A stretch of DNA of 64,000 nt from Microvirga sp. (GTDB lineage Bacteria > Pseudomonadota > Alphaproteobacteria > Rhizobiales > Beijerinckiaceae). The notes beneath the pieces were generated by a model, which was not told the DNA's origin, ran no database searches, and worked only from the letters and a program-made list of their open reading frames with translations. How positions within the stretch are numbered: position 1 is the first letter of the stretch; every line of letters begins with the position of its first letter. Of the stretch, positions 55,148 to 63,760 are shown one piece after another. The stretch spans positions 26,878 to 90,877 of the forward strand of contig JAQSWQ010000009.1 in assembly GCA_029266525.1 (NCBI GenBank), written 5' to 3'. Made by a program: the position numbers and the translations under genes.

Positions 55148-55838
55148 GGGCGGTTCCGCCCTCGCCCCGGTCGGCGAGCAGCTTTGCGACCGCCGCCCTC
55201 AGCTCCGGGATGCCGACCCCTGTGCGACTCGAGGTCGGCTGGATCTCGGGAAACGCGGCCGGCCGCCGCGCGATTGCGGCGGCGGTCTCTCCGACGCGGC
55301 GCTCGAGCTCCCCCGTCTTCAGCTCGTCCGCCTTGGTCAGCACGATCTGGTAGGACACGCCCGCCTGGTCGAGCGTGTCGAGCACGCCCGAGTCGACGGG
55401 TTTCAGCCCATGTCGGGCATCCACGAGCACATAGACGCGGGCCAGATTGGCGCGGCCACGCAGATAGGCGTGGATGAGCGAGGTCCAGGCCTCGACCTTC
55501 TCCTTCGCGGCCGCCGCATAGCCGTAGCCCGGCATGTCGACGAGCGTGAGCCGCCCGGCGAGGTCGAAGAAGTTGAGCTGCTGGGTGCGCCCGGGCGTGT
55601 GCGACGTGCGCGCGAGCGTCTTGCGGCCGGTGAGCGCGTTGGCGAGGCTCGACTTGCCGACATTCGAGCGGCCCGCGAAGGCGATCTCGAGGCCCTTCAT
55701 CGGAGGGAGGTTGTCGATCCGGCTCGCCGCCCAAGTGAACTCCGCCTCGCCCGCGAACAGCTTGCGGCCGGGCTCGAGGTAAGGCTCGAGTTCCTGCGGG
55801 GGAGCGGCGGTCACGGGCGCGCTATCGGGCGTGCCCAT
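55131..55838 (-). CDS. engB: Ribosome biogenesis GTPase EngB (YsxC/YihA)
   Basis: A 235-residue GTPase needed for assembly of the 50S subunit and normal division. Its G motifs are GRSNVGKS (56-63), a Thr in TPGRTQ (81-86), DMPG (101-104), and TKAD further on. ATG 55838 gives a length typical of alphaproteobacterial EngB. A further in-frame ATG at 55862 exists. It follows yidC in the usual order and overlaps the small lipoprotein gene at its 3' end. Confidence 0.94.
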   Translation of the reverse strand: MGTPDSAPVTAAPPQELEPYLEPGRKLFAGEAEFTWAASRIDNLPPMKGLEIAFAGRSNVGKSSLANALTGRKTLARTSHTPGRTQQLNFFDLAGRLTLVDMPGYGYAAAAKEKVEAWTSLIHAYLRGRANLARVYVLVDARHGLKPVDSGVLDTLDQAGVSYQIVLTKADELKTGELERRVGETAAAIARRPAAFPEIQPTSSRTGVGIPELRAAVAKLLADRGEGGTAPSSAS

Positions 55839-56010
55839 CCGATCGTGTCGCGCATTGTGCATTGTCCGATCGTCGTCGCCGCGGCTGAGGGGATGACGCA
55901 CGAGAGATAACAAGGGCTTAGCCCCTAGCCAGCGTGTTTGAGGTTGTCTTGGCCGCAAATGCCGCCCCGGCGCTGCTAGATGCGCCGAAATTCACATTGC
56001 CTTGAGTAAC

Positions 56011-57888
56011 TTAGCCCTTCGCCGGCGCCTTGGTGGTGGTTTTCTTGGCGAAGCTGCCGCGCAGGTTATCCCACAGCTCCACCTTGACCCCGTTCTTGCG
56101 CATGATCGCGTATTGCTGGGCGACCGAGAGCAAGTTGTTCCAGGCCCAGTAGATCACGAGCCCGGCCGGGAACGAGGCCAGCATGAAGGTGAAGATCAGC
56201 GGCATCCAGGCGAAGACCTGCTGCTGGATCGGGTCGGCGGGGGCCGGGTTCATCTTCATCTGCAGCCACATCGTGATGCCCATCACGATCGGCCACACGC
56301 CGAGCATCAGGAACGGCCCGATGACCGGGACCGCGCCGGGGTCGAAAGGAAGCAGCCCGAACAGGTTGAAGATCGTGGTCGGATCGGGCGCCGCGAGGTC
56401 GCGGATCCAGCCGAAGAACGGCGCGTGCCGCATCTCGATCGTGACGAACAGCACCTTGTAGAGCGCGAAGAACACAGGAATCTGGATCAGCACCGGCCAG
56501 CAGCCCGCGACCGGATTGATCTTCTCCTTCTTGTAGAGCTCCATCAGCGCCTGCTGCTGCTTCATCTTGTCGTCGCCGTAGCGCTCGCGGATTGCCATCA
56601 TCTCGGGCTGTACCGCCTTCATCTTGGCCATCGAGGCGTAGGATTTGTTGGCAAGCGGGAAGAACACGATCTTGATGACCACCGTCACCAGGATGATCGC
56701 GACGCCGAAATTGCCGAACAGGCGGAAGAAGAAGTCGAGCAGCTTAAACAGCGGCTTGGTGATGAAGTAGAACCAGCCCCAGTCGATGAGGAGGTCGAAG
56801 CGCTTGATGCCGGCGGTTTTCTCGTAGGCATCGACCGCCGCGACCTCTTTCGCGCCGGCGAAGAGGCGCGTATCGGCCTGCACCTGGCTCCCGGGCGCAA
56901 GCGTCTTTGGCTCGCCCAGCAGGTTCGACTGATAGACCTTGGTCGGCCCGTCCTGGCGCATCGTGAAGCTGCCGGTGTAGGGCTGCGCCTGGTCGGCGGG
57001 GGCGACGGCCGCGGCCCAGTACTTGTCGGTGATGCCGACGAAGCCGCCGGCGACGTTCGACCAGACCTTGCCGCGGGTCGCCTGGCCCGCGACCGGGTTC
57101 TCCTTGGCGACGGCGTCGTAGCTGTATTCCTGCAGGCCCTGCTCGCCGAGGACGCCGACCAGGCCCTCGTGCAGCACGTAGAAGCCCTGGGTGGCCGGAG
57201 TTCCGTGGCGCGAGACGAGCCCATAGGGGTGAAGCGTCATCGGCGTCGCCCCGGCGTTCTCGACCGAGTCGCGCACCGTGAACATGTATTTGTCGTCGAC
57301 GGCGATCTCGCGCCGGAAGATCAGCCCCTGGCCGTTGTCCCAGGTCAGCGTCAGCGGCTGCGCCGGGGTCAGCGTGCCGCCACCCGCGGTCCAAACCGTT
57401 TCGACGGTCGGGGTCGGCACGCCGGCGCTCGCGGACACCCAGCCGAACTCCGCATAATAGGGGTTCGGGCTGCCCGAGGGCGAGAACAGGACGATGCGCG
57501 GGCTCTTGGGATCGACCGTCTCGTGGTAGTTCTTGAGAAGCACGTCGTCGATGCGGCCGCCCCTGAGGCTGATCGAGCCGGCGAGGCTCGGCGTGTCGAT
57601 CCCTATCCGAGGACTGCGCAGGAGCGCGGCTTCGCGGGTCTCGCCAAGGGGTGCGCCGGGCGGCGGCGGCACCGTTCCGGGAACCGGCGCCGTCGGGCTC
57701 CCCTGCGGCGGGCTCGCGCCCGGGATCGGCCCGGCTTGGCCCGGCTGCGCCGGCGCGGGCTGCTGAGCCGCCTGCTGGGCGCGCTTCTGCTGCTCCATCT
57801 GCGGCACGCCGTAGAAGTAGTTCCAGCCGATCAGCACCACGACCGACAGCACGATCGCGAGGAGAAGGTTCTTGTTGTCTTCACGCAT
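56011..57888 (-). CDS. yidC: Membrane protein insertase YidC
   Basis: A 625-residue insertase that places proteins into the inner membrane alone or with SecYEG. An N-terminal helix (about 7-25) and a Pro/Gln-rich linker are followed by the periplasmic domain (about 70-345) and the conserved five-helix core (about 370-595) that ends with a basic tail. The positive Arg in the hydrophilic groove lies within the first core helix region. It overlaps rnpA by 8 bp. The usual yidD gene between rnpA and yidC is absent. Confidence 0.96.
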   Translation of the reverse strand: MREDNKNLLLAIVLSVVVLIGWNYFYGVPQMEQQKRAQQAAQQPAPAQPGQAGPIPGASPPQGSPTAPVPGTVPPPPGAPLGETREAALLRSPRIGIDTPSLAGSISLRGGRIDDVLLKNYHETVDPKSPRIVLFSPSGSPNPYYAEFGWVSASAGVPTPTVETVWTAGGGTLTPAQPLTLTWDNGQGLIFRREIAVDDKYMFTVRDSVENAGATPMTLHPYGLVSRHGTPATQGFYVLHEGLVGVLGEQGLQEYSYDAVAKENPVAGQATRGKVWSNVAGGFVGITDKYWAAAVAPADQAQPYTGSFTMRQDGPTKVYQSNLLGEPKTLAPGSQVQADTRLFAGAKEVAAVDAYEKTAGIKRFDLLIDWGWFYFITKPLFKLLDFFFRLFGNFGVAIILVTVVIKIVFFPLANKSYASMAKMKAVQPEMMAIRERYGDDKMKQQQALMELYKKEKINPVAGCWPVLIQIPVFFALYKVLFVTIEMRHAPFFGWIRDLAAPDPTTIFNLFGLLPFDPGAVPVIGPFLMLGVWPIVMGITMWLQMKMNPAPADPIQQQVFAWMPLIFTFMLASFPAGLVIYWAWNNLLSVAQQYAIMRKNGVKVELWDNLRGSFAKKTTTKAPAKG

Positions 57889-58315
57889 GGGATGGTGATC
57901 CGCGACGTTCGCCGTCGGAAGAAGGATGAATTTCGACAGCTGCCGCCCTTCGCGGCTTCGTCACCATGCCGAGCGCGCGCCGCAGATCTTCGACGAGAAG
58001 AGGAAAGGGAGCGCTCAGGCTCTCGCGACGTCCGATCACGACCACATCGGCGCTACGCTCGCGATGGTCAACTGCGGCCGATTGGATCGCGTTGCGCAGG
58101 CGCCGGCGGATGCGGTTGCGCTCGGTCGCGTGTCCGACCTTCTTCGTGACGGTCAGTCCGAAGCGCAAGCCGGCCATGTCGTCCCGGAGGCGCCCCTGCA
58201 CCGTCATCCGCTCCGTATGGAAGCGGCGGCCCGAAGCCGCCGCCAGGAATTCGGGTCTTTTGGTCAGCCGCCCCGGCCTTGGAACGGCCGCCGGCTGCGC
58301 GCACCCGTCGCGCAT
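57881..58315 (-). CDS. rnpA: Ribonuclease P protein component
   Basis: A 144-residue basic protein that supports the RNase P ribozyme in removing 5' leaders from tRNA precursors. The RNR motif is visible as [19 protein letters not shown]. The N-terminus [13 protein letters not shown] is standard. It is longer at the C-terminus than E. coli RnpA because it runs on into the yidC start. It is 16 bp after rpmH. Confidence 0.94.
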   Translation of the reverse strand: MRDGCAQPAAVPRPGRLTKRPEFLAAASGRRFHTERMTVQGRLRDDMAGLRFGLTVTKKVGHATERNRIRRRLRNAIQSAAVDHRERSADVVVIGRRESLSAPFPLLVEDLRRALGMVTKPRRAAAVEIHPSSDGERRGSPSHA

Positions 58316-58330
58316 TCGCGGCGCGAATGT

Positions 58331-58465
58331 CTACGCGGAGAGCCGCTTGCGGCCCTGCGCCCGGCGCGCGGCGACGACCTTGCGGCCGCCCTTGGTGGCC
58401 ATGCGGGCGCGAAAGCCGTGCCGGCGCTTGCGGACGAGCTTGCTCGGTTGATAGGTCCTCTTCAC
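58331..58465 (-). CDS. rpmH: Ribosomal protein bL34
   Basis: A 44-residue, very basic large-subunit protein. It starts [17 protein letters not shown] and ends GRKRLSA. The initiation codon is GTG at 58465 with a GGAG site 7 bp before; the first residue is read as Met. It is too short for normal ORF thresholds. It begins the rpmH-rnpA-yidC-engB order. Confidence 0.97.
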   Translation of the reverse strand: MKRTYQPSKLVRKRRHGFRARMATKGGRKVVAARRAQGRKRLSA

Positions 58466-58542
58466 GGCTCATCTCCAGCCGCAAGGCAGGCCGAAGGCTG
58501 CGCTCGCGATTGTCTCACGGATTGTTCCGGCAAAAACGACGA

Positions 58543-58559
58543 GCGCCCCGAGGGGGCGC
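58543..58559. other. 7-bp hairpin in the gap between rpmH and TVP38
   Basis: GCGCCCC (58543-58549) and GGGGCGC (58553-58559) pair around three bases. On the minus strand it is followed by TCGTCGTTTTTG. It lies upstream of rpmH and may be a structure in its leader or a terminator for something else. The rest of the 248-bp gap shows nothing clear. Confidence 0.25.
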
Positions 58560-58713
58560 CGCCACGTGGCGCGCATATGGCCGAACAGGCCGCCGAAGTC
58601 AACGTTTCGCAGCAGCGTGGCCGAGGCGCTTAAGCCCGGTCAAGAACGCGCAAAGAGCCTTCGCCAAAGCCCGGCGGTGTGGCTAAAGTCCTCGTCGGCA
58701 AAGCAGGTGGAAC

Positions 58714-59517
58714 GTGGCGCAGGAGACTGAGGCGCAGGAGGAGGATCGGGCCGGCTCCTGGACGCGCTACCTGCCGCTCGCCATCCTGGGGGCAGGGATG
58801 ATCGCGGTCTTCGCGACCGGCGCCCACCGGCTTCTATCCCTGGAGACGATCGTCGCTTATCGCGACCGCCTGCAAGAGCTCGTCGCCCATTACGGCCCGC
58901 TCTCGGTGATTGCCTATTCGGCGACCTACGTGACCGCAGTGGCGCTGTCGGTGCCAGGCGCTGTATTTTTGACGATTCTGGGCGGCTTTCTGTTCGGCTG
59001 GCTCTTCGGCGGCACGGTAGCCGCGGTATCGGCGACGCTCGGCGCGATCTGCGTCTTCCTCATCGCCAGGACCTCGATTGGCGATATCCTGATCCGCAAG
59101 GCCGGCTCGCGGCTTTCGAGGCTCGCCGACGGATTCCGCCGCGATGCATTTGCCTATCTGCTTTTCCTGCGCCTCCTGCCGGTGATGCCGTTTTGGCTGA
59201 CGAACCTCGCGCCGGCCCTGTTCGGGGTACGGCCGCAGACCTTCGCGCTCGCCACGATGATCGGCGTTCTGCCCGCGACCTTCACCTTCGCTGTCGCAGG
59301 AGACGGGCTCGACAGCGTCATCGCGGCTCAGAAGGTGGCCTACAAGGCCTGCAAGGCCTCCGGTCGGGCCGACTGCAGCTATGATCTCGACCTTTCGACC
59401 ATCCTCACGCCTCAGATCCTTGCGGCCTTCGCGGCGCTCGGGGTGCTCGCGCTTGTCCCGATCGCGGTAAAGCGCTGGCGCGGCCGGTCTTTCGACGGCC
59501 GCGAGGCAAGGCCCTGA
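58714..59517 (+). CDS. TVP38/TMEM64-family membrane protein (VTT domain)
   Basis: A 267-residue membrane protein with about six helices. It has the DedA/VTT-like features: the YVTAVALSVPGAVFLTILGG segment, RTSIGDILIRK and RLLPVMPFWLTNLAPALFGV. The family is associated with membrane lipid or ion movement; function uncertain. The start is GTG 58714. Followed 23 bp later by a flavin disulfide reductase. In many bacteria these two families are fused or adjacent, so the pair is probably functional. Confidence 0.92.
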   Translation: MAQETEAQEEDRAGSWTRYLPLAILGAGMIAVFATGAHRLLSLETIVAYRDRLQELVAHYGPLSVIAYSATYVTAVALSVPGAVFLTILGGFLFGWLFGGTVAAVSATLGAICVFLIARTSIGDILIRKAGSRLSRLADGFRRDAFAYLLFLRLLPVMPFWLTNLAPALFGVRPQTFALATMIGVLPATFTFAVAGDGLDSVIAAQKVAYKACKASGRADCSYDLDLSTILTPQILAAFAALGVLALVPIAVKRWRGRSFDGREARP

Positions 59518-59540
59518 CGGTCGTAGTTGCGAGCGTTCCG

Positions 59541-60977
59541 ATGACAGACGTGTTGAAACCCGATCTGTGCGTGATCGGAGCCGGATCCGGCGGCTTGTCG
59601 GTCGCGGCGATCGCAGCGTCCTTCGGCGTGCCGGTGGTGCTGATAGAGCGCGACCGCATGGGCGGCGACTGCCTCAACGTCGGCTGCGTGCCCTCGAAGG
59701 CGCTCATCGCCGCCGGGCAGCTCGCGCGGGACATGCGTGAGGCCGGGCGCTTCGGGCTCGAGCGCGCCGATCCGCAGGTCGACATGGCGCGCGTGCGCGA
59801 CCACGTGCGGGGCGTGATCGACGCGATCGCGCCGAACGACGCGGCCGAGCGCTTCGCGGGGCTCGGCGTACATGTCATCAAGGCGGAAGCGCGGTTCACC
59901 GATGCGCGCAGTGTCGAGGCCGGCGGCTTCGCCATCCGCGCCCGCCGCTTCGTGCTCGCCACGGGATCGCGGCCCTCGGCGCCGCCGATCCCGGGGCTCG
60001 ACGCCGTGCCCTACCTGACGAACGAGACCGTTTTCGACCTCTCGGAGCGACCGGAGCGGCTGATCGTGATCGGCGGAGGTCCGATCGGGGTCGAGCTCGC
60101 GCAGGCTCATCGCCGGCTCGGCGCCCAGGTGGTCGTGCTGGAGGCGGCTCGGCTTCTGCCCCGCGACGATCCGGAGATGGCCGAGGTGCTTGAGCGGGCG
60201 CTCTTGGCCGAAGGGATCGAGCTGCGCACCGGCGTGACGATCGCGCGGGTCGAGCAGCGAGGCGGTCGCATCGTCGCCGTGCTCTCCGCAGGCGACGGGG
60301 AGGAAACCATCGACGGCAGTCACCTGCTCGTCGCCGCCGGCCGCCGGCCGGTCACGGACGGGCTCGGGCTGGAGGCCGCCGGCATCGCTTTCGACCGCGC
60401 CGGCATCACGGTCGACAAGGGCCTGCGCACCACCAACAGCCGCGTCTACGCGATCGGCGATTGCGCCGGGCTGAGCGGCGGCCCTTACAAGTTCACCCAC
60501 GTAGCGAATTATCATGCCGGGCTTGTCATCCGCAGCGCGCTGTTTCGCCTGCCAGTGAGAGTCGATTCGCGCGCCATCCCGCGCGTGACCTACACCGACC
60601 CCGAGGTCGCGGCAGTCGGCATGACCGAGGAGGAGGCGCGCGCCGCCAATGAAAGCTTCCGCATCCTCAGGTGGCCGGTCGCCGAGAACGACCGAGCCCA
60701 GGCGGAGAGGCGGACGGCCGGCCACGTCAAGGTGCTCGCCGCCAAGAATGGCCGCATTCTCGGCTGCGCCATCGCAGCTTCGAACGCAGGCGATCTGATC
60801 GCTCCCTGGAGCCTCGCGATGGCCAAGAGCCTCAAGGTGCAGGATCTCGCGAATCTGGTCTTTCCCTATCCGACCCTGTCGGAGGTCTCGAAGCGGGCGG
60901 CGGTCGAGTTCCTGCGACCATCGGCGCAGCGCCGGCTTGTGCGACGCGTCGTCGAGTTCGCCCGCAAGTTCGGGTAA
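59541..60977 (+). CDS. FAD-dependent pyridine nucleotide-disulfide oxidoreductase
   Basis: A 478-residue flavoenzyme of the lipoamide dehydrogenase/mercuric reductase class. The FAD motif is GAGSGG at 13-18. The redox disulfide is Cys44-Cys49 (GGDCLNVGCVPSK). A second dinucleotide motif, IGGGPIGVELAQA, binds NAD(P)H. A C-terminal dimerisation domain is present, but the HxxxxE catalytic dyad of lipoamide dehydrogenase is not obvious (ends FPYPTLSE). The electron acceptor is unknown. It is 9 bp before a histidine kinase gene and 23 bp after TVP38. Confidence 0.94.
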   Translation: MTDVLKPDLCVIGAGSGGLSVAAIAASFGVPVVLIERDRMGGDCLNVGCVPSKALIAAGQLARDMREAGRFGLERADPQVDMARVRDHVRGVIDAIAPNDAAERFAGLGVHVIKAEARFTDARSVEAGGFAIRARRFVLATGSRPSAPPIPGLDAVPYLTNETVFDLSERPERLIVIGGGPIGVELAQAHRRLGAQVVVLEAARLLPRDDPEMAEVLERALLAEGIELRTGVTIARVEQRGGRIVAVLSAGDGEETIDGSHLLVAAGRRPVTDGLGLEAAGIAFDRAGITVDKGLRTTNSRVYAIGDCAGLSGGPYKFTHVANYHAGLVIRSALFRLPVRVDSRAIPRVTYTDPEVAAVGMTEEEARAANESFRILRWPVAENDRAQAERRTAGHVKVLAAKNGRILGCAIAASNAGDLIAPWSLAMAKSLKVQDLANLVFPYPTLSEVSKRAAVEFLRPSAQRRLVRRVVEFARKFG

Positions 60978-60986
60978 CCTTGCGGC

Positions 60987-62423
60987 ATGGCCGGTGAATC
61001 GGAGGGCACGACGGCGGCGCGGACGATCGGGGATAGCCCGTTCGGCCTTTCGGCGCGCCTCCTCGTGCTGACCGTGATTTTCGTGATGGTGGCGGAGGTG
61101 CTGATCTACGTGCCTTCGGTCGCGAATTTTCGGCGCAACTGGCTCAACGACCGCCTCGCCGCGGCGCAGGTCGCCGCTCTCGTGCTCGACGCTGCGCCGG
61201 CCGAGAGCCTGCCGGCCGATCTGGAGGCTCGGCTTCTCGAGAGCGTTGGCGCGCGCGCGGTGGCGGTGAAAGGCGGCGGGACGCGGCGCCTCCTCGCGGC
61301 TGCAGAGACGCCCGGCGAGATCGAGCGCACGGTAGATCTGAGGGACACGAGCTGGGCGATGCTGATCCGCGATGCCTTCACCACGCTCGCGCGCCCGGCC
61401 GAGAGGCCGATCCGGGTGCTCGGGACCGGCATGGCCGGGACCGAGTTCGTGGAAATCGTGATTGACCAAGCGCCGCTGCGGGCCGCGATGCTCGATTTTT
61501 CCCGCAATATCCTGATCCTGTCGCTGATCATCTCCGGAATCACCGCGAGCCTCGTCTATTTCGCTCTCCAGCTCGCGATCGTGCGTCCTGTCCGCCGGCT
61601 GACCAAGGCGGTGACCTCCTTTGCCGAGGAGCCGGAGGACGCCTCGCGGATCTTCACCCCGTCGCACCGCACCGACGAGATCGGCGCCGCCGAGCGCTCG
61701 CTTGCCCAGATGGAGGCGTCGCTCACCGACGTGCTTCGGCAGAAGAGCCATCTGGCCGAGCTCGGTCTCGCGGTCAGCAAGATCAATCACGAGTTGCGCA
61801 ACATGCTTACCACGGCGCAGCTCCTGACCGACCGGCTCGAGGGTGCTTCCGATCCGGCTGTGCAGCGGGTCGCGCCGCGCCTCGTCGCGACGCTCGGGCG
61901 GGCGATCGAGTTCTGCCAGGCGACTCTTGCGTATGGCCGCGCCGCCGAGCGCGTTCCGCAGCGCCGGCGCCTCCTCCTGCGGCCGCTCGTGACCGAGCTC
62001 GGCGATCTGACCGCGCTTGCGGCAGACGCCGGCATCGCTTTCGTGCAGGAGGTGCCGGCGGATCTTGAGGTGGACGCCGATCCCGACCAGCTGTCTCGCG
62101 TGCTCGTGAACCTCGTGCGCAATTCCGTGCAGGCGCTGAGCCTTGCCGGCGCGACCGCGGGGCCGTCGACGATCCGCGTCGTGGCCGCGCGGGACGCGAC
62201 GACGGTCACCATCCGCGTTGCCGACAACGGCCCCGGCATCCCGGAGCCGGCGCGTTCCCGGCTGTTCTCGGCTTTCCGAAGCTCGGGCCGTCCCGGGGGC
62301 GCCGGTCTCGGGCTTGCGATCTCAGCCGAGATCATGCGCCTCCACGGGGGCACACTTTCGCTCGAGGAAGCCGAGATGGGCGCCTGCTTCACGATCACGA
62401 TCCCGGACCGCCCAAGCGCGTAG
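60987..62423 (+). CDS. Membrane sensor histidine kinase
   Basis: A 478-residue kinase: a membrane helix at about 20-45, a periplasmic sensor region (about 46-165), a second helix (about 170-193), a HAMP linker (about 195-250), then the H box with phosphorylated His at about 268 (SKINHELRNM) and the ATPase domain with NLVRNSV, DNGPGIPE and GGAGLGLAI. No response regulator is adjacent, so it is an orphan, though it is clearly in one operon with the disulfide reductase and TVP38. The signal is unknown. Confidence 0.92.
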   Translation: MAGESEGTTAARTIGDSPFGLSARLLVLTVIFVMVAEVLIYVPSVANFRRNWLNDRLAAAQVAALVLDAAPAESLPADLEARLLESVGARAVAVKGGGTRRLLAAAETPGEIERTVDLRDTSWAMLIRDAFTTLARPAERPIRVLGTGMAGTEFVEIVIDQAPLRAAMLDFSRNILILSLIISGITASLVYFALQLAIVRPVRRLTKAVTSFAEEPEDASRIFTPSHRTDEIGAAERSLAQMEASLTDVLRQKSHLAELGLAVSKINHELRNMLTTAQLLTDRLEGASDPAVQRVAPRLVATLGRAIEFCQATLAYGRAAERVPQRRRLLLRPLVTELGDLTALAADAGIAFVQEVPADLEVDADPDQLSRVLVNLVRNSVQALSLAGATAGPSTIRVVAARDATTVTIRVADNGPGIPEPARSRLFSAFRSSGRPGGAGLGLAISAEIMRLHGGTLSLEEAEMGACFTITIPDRPSA

Positions 62424-62445
62424 AAGCATCCCCACCCCGACAGGG

Positions 62446-62474
62446 TTGCAAACCAGCAACTGAGCCTCTAAGTC
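62446..62474 (+). promoter_or_regulatory. Possible promoter of tRNA-Arg
   Basis: TTGCAA (62446-62451), 17 bases, then TAAGTC (62469-62474), 41 bases before the tRNA. The -35 box is close to consensus and the -10 box is weak. A perfect palindrome GCTTCGCGAAGC lies just after. Confidence 0.35.
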
Positions 62475-62515
62475 ACCGTTCCCAAACGGCGGCTTCGCGA
62501 AGCTTCCGTGGCCAA

Positions 62516-62592
62516 GCGCCCGTAGCTCAGCTGGATAGAGCACCAGACTACGAATCTGGGGGTCAGAGGTTCGAATCCTTTCGGGCGCGCCA
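62516..62592 (+). tRNA. tRNA-Arg (anticodon ACG)
   Basis: A complete cloverleaf. The acceptor strands GCGCCCG (62516-62522) and CGGGCGC (62582-62588) pair perfectly. Anticodon stem CCAGA/TCTGG with loop CTACGAA gives anticodon ACG at 62550-62552, which reads CGN after A34 becomes inosine. The T arm has TTCGAAT. The discriminator is G and CCA (62590-62592) is encoded. It is the intact member of a region that also holds two 3'-terminal tRNA fragments. Confidence 0.97.
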
Positions 62593-62613
62593 ACCCTTTC
62601 AAGTACTTAGCGG
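62590..62613 (+). repeat. First copy of the CCA-linked trailing repeat
   Basis: Starting at the encoded CCA of tRNA-Arg, this 24-base stretch matches 62701-62724, which begins at the CCA of the first tRNA fragment, at 20 of 24 positions. Both end in TACTTAGCGG. Confidence 0.8.
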
Positions 62614-62675
62614 ATCCAGATGCTGAAGAAAGTTGTCCCGGGTAACGGTACGGGTAACGCGCCGCGGCGAAAAAC

Positions 62676-62703
62676 AGGGGTTCGAGTCCCCTAGGGAGCG
62701 CCA
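62676..62703 (+). pseudogene. 3' tRNA fragment (T arm, acceptor and CCA)
   Basis: The T arm AGGGG-TTCGAGT-CCCCT (62676-62692), the acceptor strand AGGGAGC, discriminator G and CCA (to 62703) are intact, but no 5' half is found upstream. A full tRNA would start GCTCCCT. The tRNA identity was not recognised. It looks like a remnant of recombination in a tRNA gene. Confidence 0.7.
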
Positions 62704-62724
62704 ACAACTTCAGGTACTTAGCGG
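62701..62724 (+). repeat. Second copy of the CCA-linked trailing repeat
   Basis: Same spacing from CCA as in the first copy and 20 of 24 bases equal, ending TACTTAGCGG. See the copy at 62590. Confidence 0.8.
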
Positions 62725-62818
62725 TAATTTACGCCGGCTAACCGGCTTTCTACCCAATTCTTGCCCCATATACGTTCCGGACCGTAACGGACGAAAAGTC
62801 CCGTTTGCCGCCTCAGCT

Positions 62819-62868
62819 GCTGATTCTTAATCAGCGGGTCCAAGGTTCGAATCCTTGCACACCCACCA
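62819..62868 (+). pseudogene. 3' half of tRNA-Lys (anticodon CTT)
   Basis: The anticodon arm GCTGA-TTCTTAA-TCAGC gives CTT at 62826-62828. The T arm CAAGG-TTCGAAT-CCTTG, acceptor CACACCC, discriminator A and CCA (62866-62868) follow, a standard alphaproteobacterial tRNA-Lys from the anticodon stem on. The 5' half (GGGTGTG and D arm) is missing; the preceding bases are unrelated. A tRNA 3' half starting near the anticodon is the usual core of a tyrosine-integrase attachment site. Confidence 0.75.
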
Positions 62869-62879
62869 TATAATCAATC

Positions 62880-62892
62880 ACTTAGCCTCTAA
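62880..62892 (+). repeat. Imperfect direct repeat flanking the tRNA cluster
   Basis: ACTTAGCCTCTAA here matches ACTGAGCCTCTAA at 62459-62471 upstream of tRNA-Arg at 12 of 13 bases. The two copies bracket all three tRNA-related segments. Confidence 0.5.
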
Positions 62893-63056
62893 TACGTTGC
62901 CGGCAAGAAGCGCTAGGTAGCGCAAAAGCAGCCAAAGTTTAGGGCTCAAAGAAGCGGCTCGGGGAGCCAAGACGACCTCATGCGTCCTGTTCCTCGGCCG
63001 TCCGGCGGCGGCGCCTGAGAGCCGACGTTCGCAGACAGTCATTTTCCGGCCGGGCG

Positions 63057-63551
63057 AGCGCTGGCGGCAATGTTACCGGCACCGCGTCGTACACCCCCGA
63101 GCTGGTTGAAAAGAGCATCGAGCTTCTGCGCGAGCTCGTGCCCGCCATGCGCCACTTGGCTGCGCTAGTGGTTCCGTCCAACCCGGGCGCGCCACGGGCG
63201 TCTCGCGAAACTCAAGCCGCGGCAGCGCGGCTTGATCTAGCTCGCACGATCATCGGTGTTGAGCGAGCCCGAGACCTCGCTTCGGCCTTCGCTGAGATGG
63301 AGCGAGCGCGCGCCGACGCCCTTTATGTTTTCGCGGAGCCGATGTTGATTGTCAATCGCGAGCTCCCGGAAGGCGCGAAGCATATACCTTTATGTTTTCG
63401 CGGAGCCGATGTTGATTGTCAATCGCGAGCTCCCGGAAGGCGCGAAGCATATAGTAGTGCAGCGATTAGTGCAGCGGCCCTGGCGATGACTGGCTTGATC
63501 GCGCGTGTTTTCACCGGCCAGCCGGCCGGGCTTTATCGTACACCAGAATGA
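63057..63551 (+). pseudogene. Remnant of an ABC-type substrate-binding protein gene (PF04392-like)
   Basis: Reading from about 63057 gives GGNVTGTASYTPELVEKS, then LVPAMRHLAALVVPSNPG and RADALYVFAEPMLIVNRE, the order found in the TrpX/YtfQ-like ABC_sub_bind family. The first part of such a gene is absent and no start is present. A 67-bp tandem duplication (63320-63453), not a multiple of three, breaks the frame. After it the residues only loosely resemble the family. A small conceptual protein from 63138 is therefore not an intact gene. Confidence 0.7.
63320..63453 (+). repeat. 67-bp tandem duplication in the pseudogene
   Basis: 63320-63386 is repeated directly at 63387-63453 without visible change. 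The unit starts CCTTTATGTTTTCGCGGAGC. Identity of the copies suggests a recent event. Confidence 0.9.
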
Positions 63552-63703
63552 TTCGTGGCTCTCCCGGTTGGGTCTGAAGAGAAAACCGGCATCGACGTCC
63601 ACCGATCAGCTCGAGGAGGGATGCCGCACGGAGCGGGGCCATCCCCACCTATCGCGGCGGCTTCGTCGACGCCCCGCCTAAAGTCGTAAGACAAAGACCG
63701 CGC

Positions 63704-63736
63704 AAAAAGAAAAGCCCCGGCGCGAGGCCGGGGCTT
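63704..63736 (-). terminator. Rho-independent terminator of the porin gene
   Basis: The perfect 10-bp stem AAGCCCCGGC (63712-63721) and GCCGGGGCTT (63727-63736) with a 5-base loop is followed on the minus strand by TTCTTTTTG. It lies 24 bp after the porin stop codon. Confidence 0.85.
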
Positions 63737-63760
63737 CCCTCATCCATCGGGCTCTCCCGA

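Noticed and set aside
62468..62707. 79-codon minus-strand frame over the tRNA region
   Set aside because: It is the familiar false frame that arises antisense to tRNA genes (GFEPLT-type peptide).
63138..63551. A functional 137-residue gene at the right end
   Set aside because: It starts in the middle of a conserved family and is frameshifted by a 67-bp duplication, so it is listed as a pseudogene.
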